From a virus: a stretch of 64,000 nucleotides of DNA. Position 1 is the first letter of the stretch; every line of letters begins with the position of its first letter. The notes under the pieces are model-generated. The model saw nothing but the letters and a program-made list of their open reading frames with translations. It searched no databases and was not told where the DNA came from. The position numbers and the translations under genes were made by a program. The stretch spans positions 62,001 to 126,000 of IMG/VR virus record IMGVR_UViG_3300020437_000003, one strand, 5' to 3'. Below are positions 23,484-32,442 of the stretch, one piece after another.

Positions 23484-26438
23484 ATGTCAGTAAAGAAATT
23501 TAAATTTGTATCCCCGGGAGTTTTTATTAATGAAATTGATAACTCGTTTATCCCCCGCTCTGCAGATACAATAGGCCCTGCAGTTATTGGCCGCGCAAAG
23601 AGAGGTATCTCTATGCAGCCAGTCAGAGTAGAGTCTTATTCTCAATTCGTTGAAAACTTTGGCGAAACAGTCGCCGGCCGCTCAGGTGGCGATGTCTACC
23701 GTGATGGAAATTATCTTTCGCCTATGTACGGAACATATGCTGCCAAAGCATTCTTACGACCCAACGTTGCACCTTTAACATACATGAGACTTTTAGGACA
23801 TCAACATCCTGAGGCTGAAGAGGAAGCAGATGCTTTGGCAGGCTGGAGAACTAAAAACCGTGCCGGCACCGGTGATGGTGGAGGAGCTTTCGGATTGTTC
23901 ATCGCACCCTCATCGTCTTTTGACGCCGCGTCGGGCGGTGGTTTAGGAACTCAAGCAACTGCCTCTTTAGCTGCTGTGTGGTATCTTCAAGATAGTCGTA
24001 TCGAATTATCTGGTACAGTTTACGGTACCGAGACCGGACGCGCACCAGCTTTAGGAACTACTTCTTCCTTTGGTATGCCGATTGTGTCCGATGGTAATGG
24101 ATTGTTTACTGCTAGAATTATTACTGGTTCTACAGATGTCGTAGAAGAGATTCCATTCTCTCTCGATCCAAACAACAGAAATTATATTCGTAAGGTTTTC
24201 AACACCAACCCAACAATTGTAAAAGATGGTAACTTCTACCCCACAAGTGTTGAAAGAGATTACTGGCTTGGTGAAACATACGAGCAAGAAGCAAGAGACA
24301 TCACTGGTGATCAGTTAGGTAGTACCACACTTGTCGGATTTATTGGAGTAGTCGCTTTGAGTGGAACCAACCCTGATTCTAATACTCCTGCGAATATGAA
24401 GGACGTTGCAGCCAAGGGAGCCACAGAAGCTAAGGCTGGTTGGTTTATCAGTCAAGATTTACAAGTTCCCGGTGGTAATCTTGCACCTCAAAGATTGTTC
24501 CGACTTAAAGGTCGAGGTCACGGTGAATACATTAACCGGAACTTAAAAGTTTCAATTGAGAACATCTTGCAGTCCACTACTTCTACAACAGAGTACGGAA
24601 CTTTCTCTGTAGTATTGAGAATGATTAGCGATTCTGATGGTGCAGTTCAAGTTGTTGAAAGATTTGATAAGTGTACTTTAGATCCAGCGTCTCCAAACTT
24701 TGTTGCGAGAAAGATTGGTGATCAATTCTTTGAGTGGAATAATCATGAACGTAGACTTAGGTTATACGGCGAATATGCAAATCAGTCTAAGTTTGTTTAT
24801 GTTGAGATGAACCCTGATGTCGAAGCCGCAGCTACTGATCCACTTCTTCTTCCATTCGGCTTCTATGGGCCGCCTAGATACAGTGAAGGCAAGGTTACCA
24901 TCTTTGGACACGCATCTGATGAAACACCACCAAATGCACCTTCAACGCCTAATCAATACTTCTTCTTAAACGGCGATGGCATTGGCTCGCCTGCAAAGTA
25001 TCACTTATCTGGTGGATTTGCACTTAAAGGAACTGATGAAGGGCAAGCCGCAATTACAGCTTCTTTAAGATATCCTGATCTTAGACTTAGAGTCTCGGCA
25101 TCGGCTGGCGCATTGTCTTCGGAAAGCACCTACTTCGGTATCCAAACTACTCAAACCAGTGGTTCTGATAGATTCGACCCGAGCACACGTATGGTCAACA
25201 GACTCTTGAATAATTCTATTCCTGATGATCCTCTTGAGTCATCTACGACTGGTATCGACCCTTATTCATACGTCTTCACCTTGGATGATATCGTCTTGGG
25301 TGATAACGGAGCTTATTACGATTCTGGCTCTAGAGGCTCTGACGGTCGTGGTGGTCGCTCAATTACATCTGCGTCGTATGTGGCCGCACTCGAAGCAGGT
25401 TACGATAAGTTCACAGCGCCATTCTGGGGTGGATTTGACGGACTTGATATTACCAAGCCTGACCCATTCTTCAACAATGGTAGAGGCGCTGCCGCAACTG
25501 AGCAGAACAGCTACACATACTACACGCTTCTTAGAGCAATTGATACATTAGCAGATCCCGAGTTTGTTGATATCAACTTGTTAACTGCACCCGGTATTAC
25601 TACTGATTCATTGACAAGGAGAATGATTAGTGTCTGTGAAGATAGAGGTGATGCAATGGCACTTATTGATCTTGAAAACGCATACTTACCATTCGCAGAA
25701 GGTGAGTATTCCACAAGAAAAACAAAGCCATCACGCATTCCTAACACCCCAACACAGTTGGCCACCAACTTGAAGAACAGAGCAATTGATTCTTCCTATG
25801 GTGCAACTTTCTATCCTTGGGTTCAAACACGCGAAGATGCTAACGGACAGTTGCTTTGGATTCCACCTTCCGTAGCCATGATGGGTGTTCTCGCCTCGTC
25901 TGAGCGCAAGTCGCACCTCTGGTTTGCACCAGCCGGCTTTAACCGCGGTGGACTCACTGAGGGTGCTGCAGGATTACCAATTCTTGGTGTCACAGCTAAG
26001 TTAACTTCTAAGGAAAGAGATGTGTTGTATGATTCTAATATCAACCCAATCGCCTCGTTCCCATCGACTGGAATCGTAGTATTTGGTCAGAAGACATTAC
26101 AAGAGCGTCAAAGCGCACTTGACAGAATTAATGTTCGCAGACTTGTAATCTACTTGAAGAAGCAGATCTCGATTATCTCTTCTCAAATTCTTTTTGAACA
26201 AAATGTTCCCACAACTTGGAACAGATTCAAGGGTCTTGTTGAGCCATTCTTGGCAAACGTTAAGACCAACTTTGGTATCTCGGACTACAAGTTAATTCTT
26301 GATGAATCGACTACTACCCCCGATCTCGTTGATCAGAATATTCTTTATGCGAAGATCATGGTTAAGCCAGCACGTGCGATTGAATTTATTGCAATCGACT
26401 TCGTTGTTGCATCAACTGGAGCGTCTTTTGACGACTAA
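23484..26438 (+). CDS. Contractile tail sheath protein (gp18-like)
   Basis: A 984-residue protein beginning VSPGVFINEID, the start shared by contractile sheath subunits. The C-terminal part contains SSERKSHLWFAPAGFNRGG and NVRRLVIYLKKQI, also characteristic. The sheath surrounds the tube and contracts to drive it through the envelope. At 984 residues it is far longer than T4 gp18 (659), with the extra sequence in the middle, so surface insertion domains are likely. It has its own ACTATTTA motif (23420) and an AAGAAGG site, and is followed by the tube gene with a separate motif. Confidence 0.92.
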   Translation: MSVKKFKFVSPGVFINEIDNSFIPRSADTIGPAVIGRAKRGISMQPVRVESYSQFVENFGETVAGRSGGDVYRDGNYLSPMYGTYAAKAFLRPNVAPLTYMRLLGHQHPEAEEEADALAGWRTKNRAGTGDGGGAFGLFIAPSSSFDAASGGGLGTQATASLAAVWYLQDSRIELSGTVYGTETGRAPALGTTSSFGMPIVSDGNGLFTARIITGSTDVVEEIPFSLDPNNRNYIRKVFNTNPTIVKDGNFYPTSVERDYWLGETYEQEARDITGDQLGSTTLVGFIGVVALSGTNPDSNTPANMKDVAAKGATEAKAGWFISQDLQVPGGNLAPQRLFRLKGRGHGEYINRNLKVSIENILQSTTSTTEYGTFSVVLRMISDSDGAVQVVERFDKCTLDPASPNFVARKIGDQFFEWNNHERRLRLYGEYANQSKFVYVEMNPDVEAAATDPLLLPFGFYGPPRYSEGKVTIFGHASDETPPNAPSTPNQYFFLNGDGIGSPAKYHLSGGFALKGTDEGQAAITASLRYPDLRLRVSASAGALSSESTYFGIQTTQTSGSDRFDPSTRMVNRLLNNSIPDDPLESSTTGIDPYSYVFTLDDIVLGDNGAYYDSGSRGSDGRGGRSITSASYVAALEAGYDKFTAPFWGGFDGLDITKPDPFFNNGRGAAATEQNSYTYYTLLRAIDTLADPEFVDINLLTAPGITTDSLTRRMISVCEDRGDAMALIDLENAYLPFAEGEYSTRKTKPSRIPNTPTQLATNLKNRAIDSSYGATFYPWVQTREDANGQLLWIPPSVAMMGVLASSERKSHLWFAPAGFNRGGLTEGAAGLPILGVTAKLTSKERDVLYDSNINPIASFPSTGIVVFGQKTLQERQSALDRINVRRLVIYLKKQISIISSQILFEQNVPTTWNRFKGLVEPFLANVKTNFGISDYKLILDESTTTPDLVDQNILYAKIMVKPARAIEFIAIDFVVASTGASFDD

Positions 26439-26451
26439 AAAAAACTTACAC

Positions 26452-26459
26452 ACTATTTA
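26452..26459 (+). promoter_or_regulatory. Candidate late promoter motif ACTATTTA
   Basis: ACTATTTA lies 26 bases before the tail tube gene, in the 46-base gap after sheath. Confidence 0.5.
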
Positions 26460-26484
26460 AAAATATACAAGGAGAACCCCAAAA

Positions 26485-27081
26485 ATGCCATTCTGGTCAG
26501 ACGATTATCGCTCATCAACTGAGTTGAAAGATCCAAAGAGACAATTTAGATTCAAAGTAGAGATTACAGGTATCAATGCAGATACCGGTGGTCCTCTCGT
26601 GTGGTATGCTAAAACCGTTAACAAGCCATCTTTCGAGGTTTCAACCGGTGAACATGTTTACCTTAACCACAAGTTTTACTACCCCGGTGGTGTTACTTGG
26701 AGCCCAGTGTCTATGACCTTGGTCGATCCGAGAGACCCTGATATGTCTGCAACCTTGTCAGACATTGTTAGTCAGTCGGGCTATCGTCCACCGGATAATC
26801 CCAACGATTTAGGTTCGATGTCCAAGTCTCGTTCTGCCGGTGCTCTTGGTACTGTATATATTGTCCAGTTAGATGGTGATGGCAACGAGATTGAGAAGTG
26901 GACACTTTGGAACTCTTTTATCACTAAGGTTGATTATGGCCAATTGCAATATGAAGGTGGCGAAGGCTTGGTTGAGATTTCTCTTGACATTGCATACGAT
27001 TGGGCTCGACTTGAAGTATTGAACAGCAAGGGCTCGATGGCTACCGCAGGTAACCAAGGCACTGAGTTCTTTAACGGTTAA
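26485..27081 (+). CDS. Tail tube protein (gp19-like)
   Basis: A 198-residue protein right after sheath, as in T4. It has the tube-protein pattern: an F-R-F-K-V-E-I strand at about residues 21-27, WYAKTVNKPSFEVSTGEH, a YPGGVTW turn, LVDPRDPDM and a terminal SLDIAYDWARLE strand. Tube subunits stack as hexameric rings to make the conduit for DNA. It is preceded by an ACTATTTA motif (26452) and AAGGAG. Length is slightly above T4 gp19 (163). Confidence 0.88.
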   Translation: MPFWSDDYRSSTELKDPKRQFRFKVEITGINADTGGPLVWYAKTVNKPSFEVSTGEHVYLNHKFYYPGGVTWSPVSMTLVDPRDPDMSATLSDIVSQSGYRPPDNPNDLGSMSKSRSAGALGTVYIVQLDGDGNEIEKWTLWNSFITKVDYGQLQYEGGEGLVEISLDIAYDWARLEVLNSKGSMATAGNQGTEFFNG

Positions 27082-27106
27082 AAAAACTCTAAAACAATTA
27101 AAATTG

Positions 27107-27115
27107 TGATATAAT
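27107..27115 (+). promoter_or_regulatory. Extended -10 promoter candidate
   Basis: TGATATAAT combines a TGn extension with a perfect TATAAT, about 30 bases before the TTG start at 27145. No -35 box is visible. Confidence 0.45.
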
Positions 27116-27144
27116 AAATCTATCTAGAAACAAAGAGGTGTATA

Positions 27145-28014
27145 TTGTCTAGAAATAGTAAGCGCGTAACCGGTGGCGGCGGCGCAACGGAACAGGATAC
27201 TGCCCCACCACAACAGAACGTACAAGCCACGAATAATTTTAGCTTTGTAGTTCCAACGGAATTTGTTGAATTACCATCTAATGGTATCTATTACGACCCC
27301 AGCCATCCGCTCCATAATCAGTCAACGATTGAAATTAAGCAGATGACAGCAAAAGAAGAAGATATGCTAACTTCACGCAGTCTTCTCAAGAAAGGTGTTG
27401 CACTTGAGCGTGTAATTTCCAGCTTGATCATTGATAACTCAATTGATCCAGAAACTTTGCTAGTGGGTGATAGAAATGCCATTGTGATTGCTGCTAGAAT
27501 ATCTGCATATGGCAGTGACTACACAACTAAGGTCGTATGTCCTAACTGTTCTACTCAACAAGAGCACACATTCAATTTAGGTGAGCTTACAGTTGGCAAA
27601 AACCTTGTTGATAGAGTTGTTTCTAGTGCAGTTAAGCAGCGAGAAGATGGCACATTTGTAGTAGAATTACCAAGATCAGGATTAAACATTGGTTTCCGCT
27701 TATTAACCGGTGCTGATGAAAGAGTACTGCTAGCTGGTCTTGAAATGGATAAAAAAGCTAAAGGCGATTATGAGAAGAATGTGACCAGACAACTTAAGAA
27801 CATCATTATTGATGTTAATGGTAATACTACTTCCGAGGCCATTAACTATGTTGTTGACAATATGCCTTCAATCGATGCGAGATATCTTAGGCAGGCATTC
27901 CAGTCCGTTAGTCCAAATATCGACATGACTCAGGATTTCGAGTGTATTAACTGTTCCTATGAAGCGGACTTGGAGGTGCCGCTCACCGCGGACTTTTTTT
28001 GGCCTGACCGATGA
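27145..28014 (+). CDS. Baseplate hub assembly protein (gp26-like) with zinc site
   Basis: Starts with TTG at 27145 behind AGAGGTG, with an extended -10 (27107-27115) upstream. The 289-residue product contains FVELPSNGIYYDPSHPL near residue 40 and IKQMTAKEEDMLTS near residue 70, the signature of the T4 gp26-type baseplate protein family. Two cysteine pairs, CPNC (about 133-136) and CINC (about 268-271), could bind one zinc. T4 gp26 helps assemble the baseplate hub. The end contains a run of seven T bases and its stop overlaps the context of the next gene's start. Confidence 0.75.
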   Translation: MSRNSKRVTGGGGATEQDTAPPQQNVQATNNFSFVVPTEFVELPSNGIYYDPSHPLHNQSTIEIKQMTAKEEDMLTSRSLLKKGVALERVISSLIIDNSIDPETLLVGDRNAIVIAARISAYGSDYTTKVVCPNCSTQQEHTFNLGELTVGKNLVDRVVSSAVKQREDGTFVVELPRSGLNIGFRLLTGADERVLLAGLEMDKKAKGDYEKNVTRQLKNIIIDVNGNTTSEAINYVVDNMPSIDARYLRQAFQSVSPNIDMTQDFECINCSYEADLEVPLTADFFWPDR

Positions 28015-28018
28015 ATAT

Positions 28019-28261
28019 ATGGAAAACATCTATGAGCAATTTTTCTATTTGAAATATGCTGGTGGGTGGTCATTTTCTGAAGCGTATAATTTGCCAATTG
28101 GTTTGCGTAGGTGGTTTGTTCAAAGACTCTCTAGACAACTAAAGGAAGAGCAAGAAGCAATTGAGGAGGCATCAAAAGGTGGCTCAAAATCTCAAACTTT
28201 AACATCAAATAATGCTCCTCCCGTACCGGCAGAGTATCGTAAAAAATATGGACAGGGTTAA
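28019..28261 (+). CDS. Small baseplate or tail assembly protein (gp51 position)
   Basis: The likely start is ATG 28019, five bases after the upstream stop, with no clear Shine-Dalgarno site, so translation may be coupled. The frame stays open upstream to 27959. The 80-residue product is helical and aromatic at the start (MENIYEQFFYLKYAGGW) with NLPIGLRRWFVQRL, then a charged helix and a Pro-rich end. It sits between a gp26-like gene and the tape measure, the position of T4 gp51, which catalyses hub assembly. The assignment is positional. A terminator overlaps its stop. Confidence 0.6.
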   Translation: MENIYEQFFYLKYAGGWSFSEAYNLPIGLRRWFVQRLSRQLKEEQEAIEEASKGGSKSQTLTSNNAPPVPAEYRKKYGQG

Positions 28262-28277
28262 AGCCCTGTCTTTTTTT
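28251..28277 (+). terminator. Terminator before the tape measure gene
   Basis: GACAGGG and CCCTGTC pair around a TTAAAG loop, followed by seven T. The stem overlaps the stop codon of the gene ending at 28261. Confidence 0.85.
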
Positions 28278-28283
28278 ATTGTA

Positions 28284-28291
28284 ACTAATTA
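28284..28291 (+). promoter_or_regulatory. Candidate late promoter motif ACTAATTA (variant)
   Basis: ACTAATTA lies between the terminator and the tape measure start 22 bases downstream. Confidence 0.35.
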
Positions 28292-28312
28292 ATAAAGCAA
28301 GGTAATAATCCT

Positions 28313-30919
28313 ATGTCTGATGATATTAAAACATTTAAAAGCATTGAAAAACTCCTAAAGAGCATCAATAGAGAACAGACTGACTATAGAGACACTTTAC
28401 GGGACAATGAAGCTTTACTTGATAGTATTCTTAACATTTCACAGAAGACCGCAGAACAAAATCTTGCGACGAGTAGACAAGAATTAGAAGCCTTAAAGCA
28501 ACGACATCAAGCAATCATGGATAATGAACAACGTACCGCTGACGAATTCATTGAGGCCACAAAGCTTAATGATATGATCAAAGAAAAAACTGAGTCTTTA
28601 GCGAAAGATACCGTTGCTGTTAAGGAAAATGCCAAAGCATTAGCGCAACAAAACGCTTCCATTAGAACCACCCTTGGAAGATTCAAACAATTGACAACTG
28701 TTTACGAACGTCATGAGGAAGTCAATTCGGATTTGATATTCCGTATGAAGGATTTTTTCTTGACAATGGGTACCGTCCGCGGCGGTATAGCGATGAGCCT
28801 TGTGGCCCTAACAGGACTTGTTGATTCATTTATCAGCTTGGCTTTCTCTGCTGATGAATCATCAAAAGCATTAGCAAGACAAACTGGGATCACCGTAGAA
28901 TTTGGTGATAAGCTCGCAGTCTCCCGAGACGAAGTGACTCGATTTGGTGTTTCATTAGATGATCAGTCTAAATCATTTCAAGCTTTAAGATCTACGTTTA
29001 CAGACTTTTCGCTTTCTAACGAAGATTTACAGGTAAAATTAACAAACTCAACTGCAGTCTTAAATCAACTCGGCATCGCAAATCAAGATCTTGCAGCCGG
29101 TTTTCAAAATACAACAAAGTTTTTTGGTCAAACTGCCGAAGCGGCTCTCTCCACAGCTAGTGATTTAGCAGATTTTTCAACCATCATAGGTGAATCTCCC
29201 AGCAAAATAGCCTCTGACTTTGCAAGTGTTGGAACCTCAATAGCAAAATTAGGTTCGGATGGCCCAAGAGCGTTTAAAGACTTAGCAGTAGCAGCTAAGA
29301 TTACTGGTATTGAAATTGGTCGTTTGGTACAGATTACTGATAAATTTGATACATTTGACGGTGCTGCCGCGCAAGCCGGTAAATTGAATGCTGCATTGGG
29401 AGGCAATTTTGTAAATGCTATGGATCTGATGATGGCGACAGATCCCATAGAACGTTTTGAAATGTTGCGTGATTCAATTTTAAATACGGGTATGACATTT
29501 GATGACATGTCATATTTTCAACGTAAATTCTTTACAGAAGCTGCAGGACTAAATGATGTTGGCGAACTTGCTAAGTTAATGAGTGGAGATTTTACAGATC
29601 TTGCTGGGGCAACTCAAATGTCTTCTGCGGATTTTGCGAAACAAGCAGAAAGAGCAAAAGAAGTGCAAAATGTGCAAGAAAGTTTACAAGCATCATTACG
29701 ATCTCTTATAACAGTTAGCGCGCCACTTGTTGAATTATTTAGAGAATTTACTGTTGCACTTGAAGATAATAGGGAAGATATTAAGAAAGTTGCAGACATC
29801 GCCAAGATGCTAGCCGAGAATTCTCTAATTCCACTTCTTAAAGTTATGGCTGAATTTCCTAAGACAACACTTGCCGCCGGGGTTGCCTTTGGTGCATTTC
29901 GCGGCGCAATAATGAAAGGTTCAGCATCTATGCTTGGTATTGAATTAGGTGGCAAAGGCAAAGGTGGATTTAATTTATTTGGTAAAATTCTTGGTGGTTT
30001 TAGCAAAAAGGGCGCCACTCAGGCCGCTGTTGGACAAATGAAGATGGCTGGTGGAGCAATGCAGCCTCTCTCAGACGCTGCAACTCAACTAGCAGAAAAC
30101 GGTGAAGATGCAGCCGGTGCTATTGAAGCGATGGGCGAAGCATCTGGCGATGCCGCATCTAATCTTTCTAAAATGGTTAAGCCAATTCTTGCGATTGGCG
30201 CTTCGATCGCTATGGCAGCATTTGGTGTATCATTCTTAGTAAAAGCATTTAGTGAACTTACAGGCGATCAAATTATAGGTGCTGTTGGTGGTATCGCAGC
30301 ACTTGGGATAGCACTTGCAGTATTTGCTAAAATCGCATTTGCTGCTGCAGCACCGACCGGCGTACTTGCACTTGCAGTTTTGTCTATTGGTGCCGCGGTT
30401 GGTATAGCAGCAGTTGGTATGTCCTATTTAGTTGAATCATTTAAAGGGCTAGAAACAACTTTTGATACTATAACTGGTATATCAGTATTCTTGGCTGTAT
30501 TCACGTCTTCAGCCATTCTATTGGGACTAGCTGGTCCTGCTGCTGCAGGCGGAATTGTAGTCTTAGCTGGGGCTCTAGCTCTCCTATCACTGTCATTTGG
30601 TAGTCTTGGCGAGAAAATGACCCCATTTAACACGTTTGTTACTGGCTTAGCAACATTAACAGAGAACGTATCAAACCTTGGGCTTGTAAAAGCAGAGATA
30701 GAAGCAATCGCCAATGCAATGGAAAAAATCCCAACAGGTGCTGGGATGTCAATTAATGCTGTTGCTGGTGCTGCGGCCAACTTCTCTGCTGCTCCAGCAA
30801 ATATCACATACCAACCAAAACAAACAATTCAATTAGAAATCAATGGTAAACAATTTAACACTTATATAAAGAATGTGATTGGTGAAAGCGTTCAAGAATA
30901 TATGAGACAACAAAAGTAG
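28313..30919 (+). CDS. Tail tape measure protein
   Basis: An 868-residue protein in the right place after tube and hub genes. Residues 1-130 are coiled coil. After a short hydrophobic stretch at about 150-170 come long helical Ala-rich segments, and residues 625-760 contain several strongly hydrophobic helices typical of tape measures, which line the tail and are ejected into the envelope. The C-terminus is polar. By the usual rule of about 0.15 nm per residue, the tail would be roughly 130 nm long. An ACTAATTA motif (28284) lies between the upstream terminator and the start. Confidence 0.82.
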   Translation: MSDDIKTFKSIEKLLKSINREQTDYRDTLRDNEALLDSILNISQKTAEQNLATSRQELEALKQRHQAIMDNEQRTADEFIEATKLNDMIKEKTESLAKDTVAVKENAKALAQQNASIRTTLGRFKQLTTVYERHEEVNSDLIFRMKDFFLTMGTVRGGIAMSLVALTGLVDSFISLAFSADESSKALARQTGITVEFGDKLAVSRDEVTRFGVSLDDQSKSFQALRSTFTDFSLSNEDLQVKLTNSTAVLNQLGIANQDLAAGFQNTTKFFGQTAEAALSTASDLADFSTIIGESPSKIASDFASVGTSIAKLGSDGPRAFKDLAVAAKITGIEIGRLVQITDKFDTFDGAAAQAGKLNAALGGNFVNAMDLMMATDPIERFEMLRDSILNTGMTFDDMSYFQRKFFTEAAGLNDVGELAKLMSGDFTDLAGATQMSSADFAKQAERAKEVQNVQESLQASLRSLITVSAPLVELFREFTVALEDNREDIKKVADIAKMLAENSLIPLLKVMAEFPKTTLAAGVAFGAFRGAIMKGSASMLGIELGGKGKGGFNLFGKILGGFSKKGATQAAVGQMKMAGGAMQPLSDAATQLAENGEDAAGAIEAMGEASGDAASNLSKMVKPILAIGASIAMAAFGVSFLVKAFSELTGDQIIGAVGGIAALGIALAVFAKIAFAAAAPTGVLALAVLSIGAAVGIAAVGMSYLVESFKGLETTFDTITGISVFLAVFTSSAILLGLAGPAAAGGIVVLAGALALLSLSFGSLGEKMTPFNTFVTGLATLTENVSNLGLVKAEIEAIANAMEKIPTGAGMSINAVAGAAANFSAAPANITYQPKQTIQLEINGKQFNTYIKNVIGESVQEYMRQQK

Positions 30920-30930
30920 GAGACTGAAAA

Positions 30931-32097
30931 ATGGCAGAAAGTGATGATGGATTAGGTTTTGATAGTCAAAAATATTTTCCTGTAGTTTTGGACGAAGATA
31001 TATCAAGTCTTAGAAACCGTAGTACAATTATCGAGGACGACCCCTTCGATATCGTCGATGTCGATGCACGTCGTGGCCGTCGTATTGAGTATTCTTCGGC
31101 TACTGATAATATAGCAAATCAACATGAAGCTGTGATATCCCTTTTACATTTACCAAGCGGTCAAGATCTGTATTTCAAAGCATTCATCACTTCGTTTAAT
31201 GATTCCATTGCCCCATCGTACAATGAAGAAACTGTCTTCGGAAGGACAGATTCAATCTATACGTATAAAAACACAACCAGAAATATTACTCTCAACTGGA
31301 AAATACCTGCGTCAACATATAGTGAGGCTTATGAAAATTTAGCTAAGGCACAAAAGCTGGCTCAATTTGTATACCCAACCTATAAAAGAATACCTGCGGC
31401 ACAGACAATTTCTCAGACTTCTTTAGTCAGATTAAAAGTTATGAATCTTCTTGCCAAGCAAGGTTCAAATCTAGCAGTGTCGTCCGATGACGCCGCGTTG
31501 GCCGCCGGCCAAGAGCGTGGTGATCTTCAGAAATTTGCTGGCTACAGATCTAATTCAGACTCTTCACAGGGCGCTATGGGCGTTATTAAAAGCTTGACAA
31601 TATCGCACAATATCGAAAACCCTGATAATGGTGGTGGTGTTTTGTATTTAGGTAAAAATACTGTTTTACCAAAGCTGATTGAAGTGAATATGTCTTTTGA
31701 TGTTATTCACGAGAACACTCTTGGGTATCAAAATGGTAAATTTATGGCTGGTGGGTTTCCATATAATACAACTGATGGTTTAGTACCAGAGCAAACACCA
31801 GAGACTTTAGCACAATTTGCTGATTTCAATGAAGAACTCCAACGAGAGAGACAAAATGAAGCAGATCGTGCGAATGCATTGGCACGGTACAGTGGGTTAG
31901 GTGGTAAGGCGCGCTTTAACAAGGATGAAAATAGAATAAATAGACTTAGAGACAAAGAAAACTTAAGCGAGAGACAACAAGAAAAACTTGATTATTTAGA
32001 ATCATCAAGGAGAGGTCAGGAATCCATCAATAAACAGGAAAGGGCGGCTGCCTATATTGAATCAGGAGATCCTGAAGACCTTTTGAGAGGTATATAA
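30931..32097 (+). CDS. Baseplate tube-junction protein (gp48/gp54-like)
   Basis: A 388-residue protein after the tape measure, behind AGGAG. The region from about 75 to 140 (LYFKAFITSFNDSIAPSYN, then VFGRTDSIYTYKNTTRNI and NWKIPA) has the F-x-A-x-I-x-S-F and Y-K-N-T-R-x-I pattern of tube-like proteins that start tube polymerisation on the baseplate, such as T4 gp48 and gp54. The C-terminal 90 residues are a charged, helical, probably flexible tail unlike T4. Neighbouring genes (tape measure, gp53-like) agree. Confidence 0.6.
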   Translation: MAESDDGLGFDSQKYFPVVLDEDISSLRNRSTIIEDDPFDIVDVDARRGRRIEYSSATDNIANQHEAVISLLHLPSGQDLYFKAFITSFNDSIAPSYNEETVFGRTDSIYTYKNTTRNITLNWKIPASTYSEAYENLAKAQKLAQFVYPTYKRIPAAQTISQTSLVRLKVMNLLAKQGSNLAVSSDDAALAAGQERGDLQKFAGYRSNSDSSQGAMGVIKSLTISHNIENPDNGGGVLYLGKNTVLPKLIEVNMSFDVIHENTLGYQNGKFMAGGFPYNTTDGLVPEQTPETLAQFADFNEELQRERQNEADRANALARYSGLGGKARFNKDENRINRLRDKENLSERQQEKLDYLESSRRGQESINKQERAAAYIESGDPEDLLRGI

Positions 32098-32100
32098 ACC

Positions 32101-32439
32101 ATGTCAAGATACAAAAATTTCAGAGTATTAAATAACTCCAACGAGTATTATCGTAAACTCAGACAGAAAAGAAACAATACTAAAAACATTGTTCAATATG
32201 AAACTCCGATACTTAGGCACCCTACCGTTGCAGAGCGCGCTAGTATGGCTACCACACAACACATTTGGGTGCTTGGGGATAGATACTACAAATTGGCTAA
32301 CAAATTCTACAATGATCCTACATTATGGTGGATAATAGCTTGGTATAATGCCCGTCCAACCGAAGCGGATATTTTACCCGGTGACTTAATATTGATTCCC
32401 CTTAGTGTGGAAGATGTCTTAGATAATTTTGGAATTTAA
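32101..32439 (+). CDS. Baseplate wedge protein with LysM-like region (gp53-like)
   Basis: A 112-residue protein 3 bases after the previous gene. The segment from residue 58 on, GDRYYKLANKFYNDPTLWW, followed by YNARPTEADILPGDLILIP, has the LysM-type pattern: a G-D-x-x-x-x-I-A start, W at the middle and PG-x-x-x-x-IP at the end. T4 baseplate wedge protein gp53 carries such a region and binds the wedge rather than peptidoglycan. The basic N-terminal 50 residues are unlike LysM. It overlaps no neighbour but is clearly in the baseplate operon. Confidence 0.7.
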   Translation: MSRYKNFRVLNNSNEYYRKLRQKRNNTKNIVQYETPILRHPTVAERASMATTQHIWVLGDRYYKLANKFYNDPTLWWIIAWYNARPTEADILPGDLILIPLSVEDVLDNFGI

Positions 32440-32442
32440 GCT

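Noticed and set aside
27959-28018. Programmed frameshift at a seven-T run (27994-28000) joining the gp26-like gene to the next gene
   Set aside because: The downstream frame is open across the run, but the shift would need to be +1 or -2 and there is a good ATG at 28019 right after the stop. No stimulatory structure is evident.
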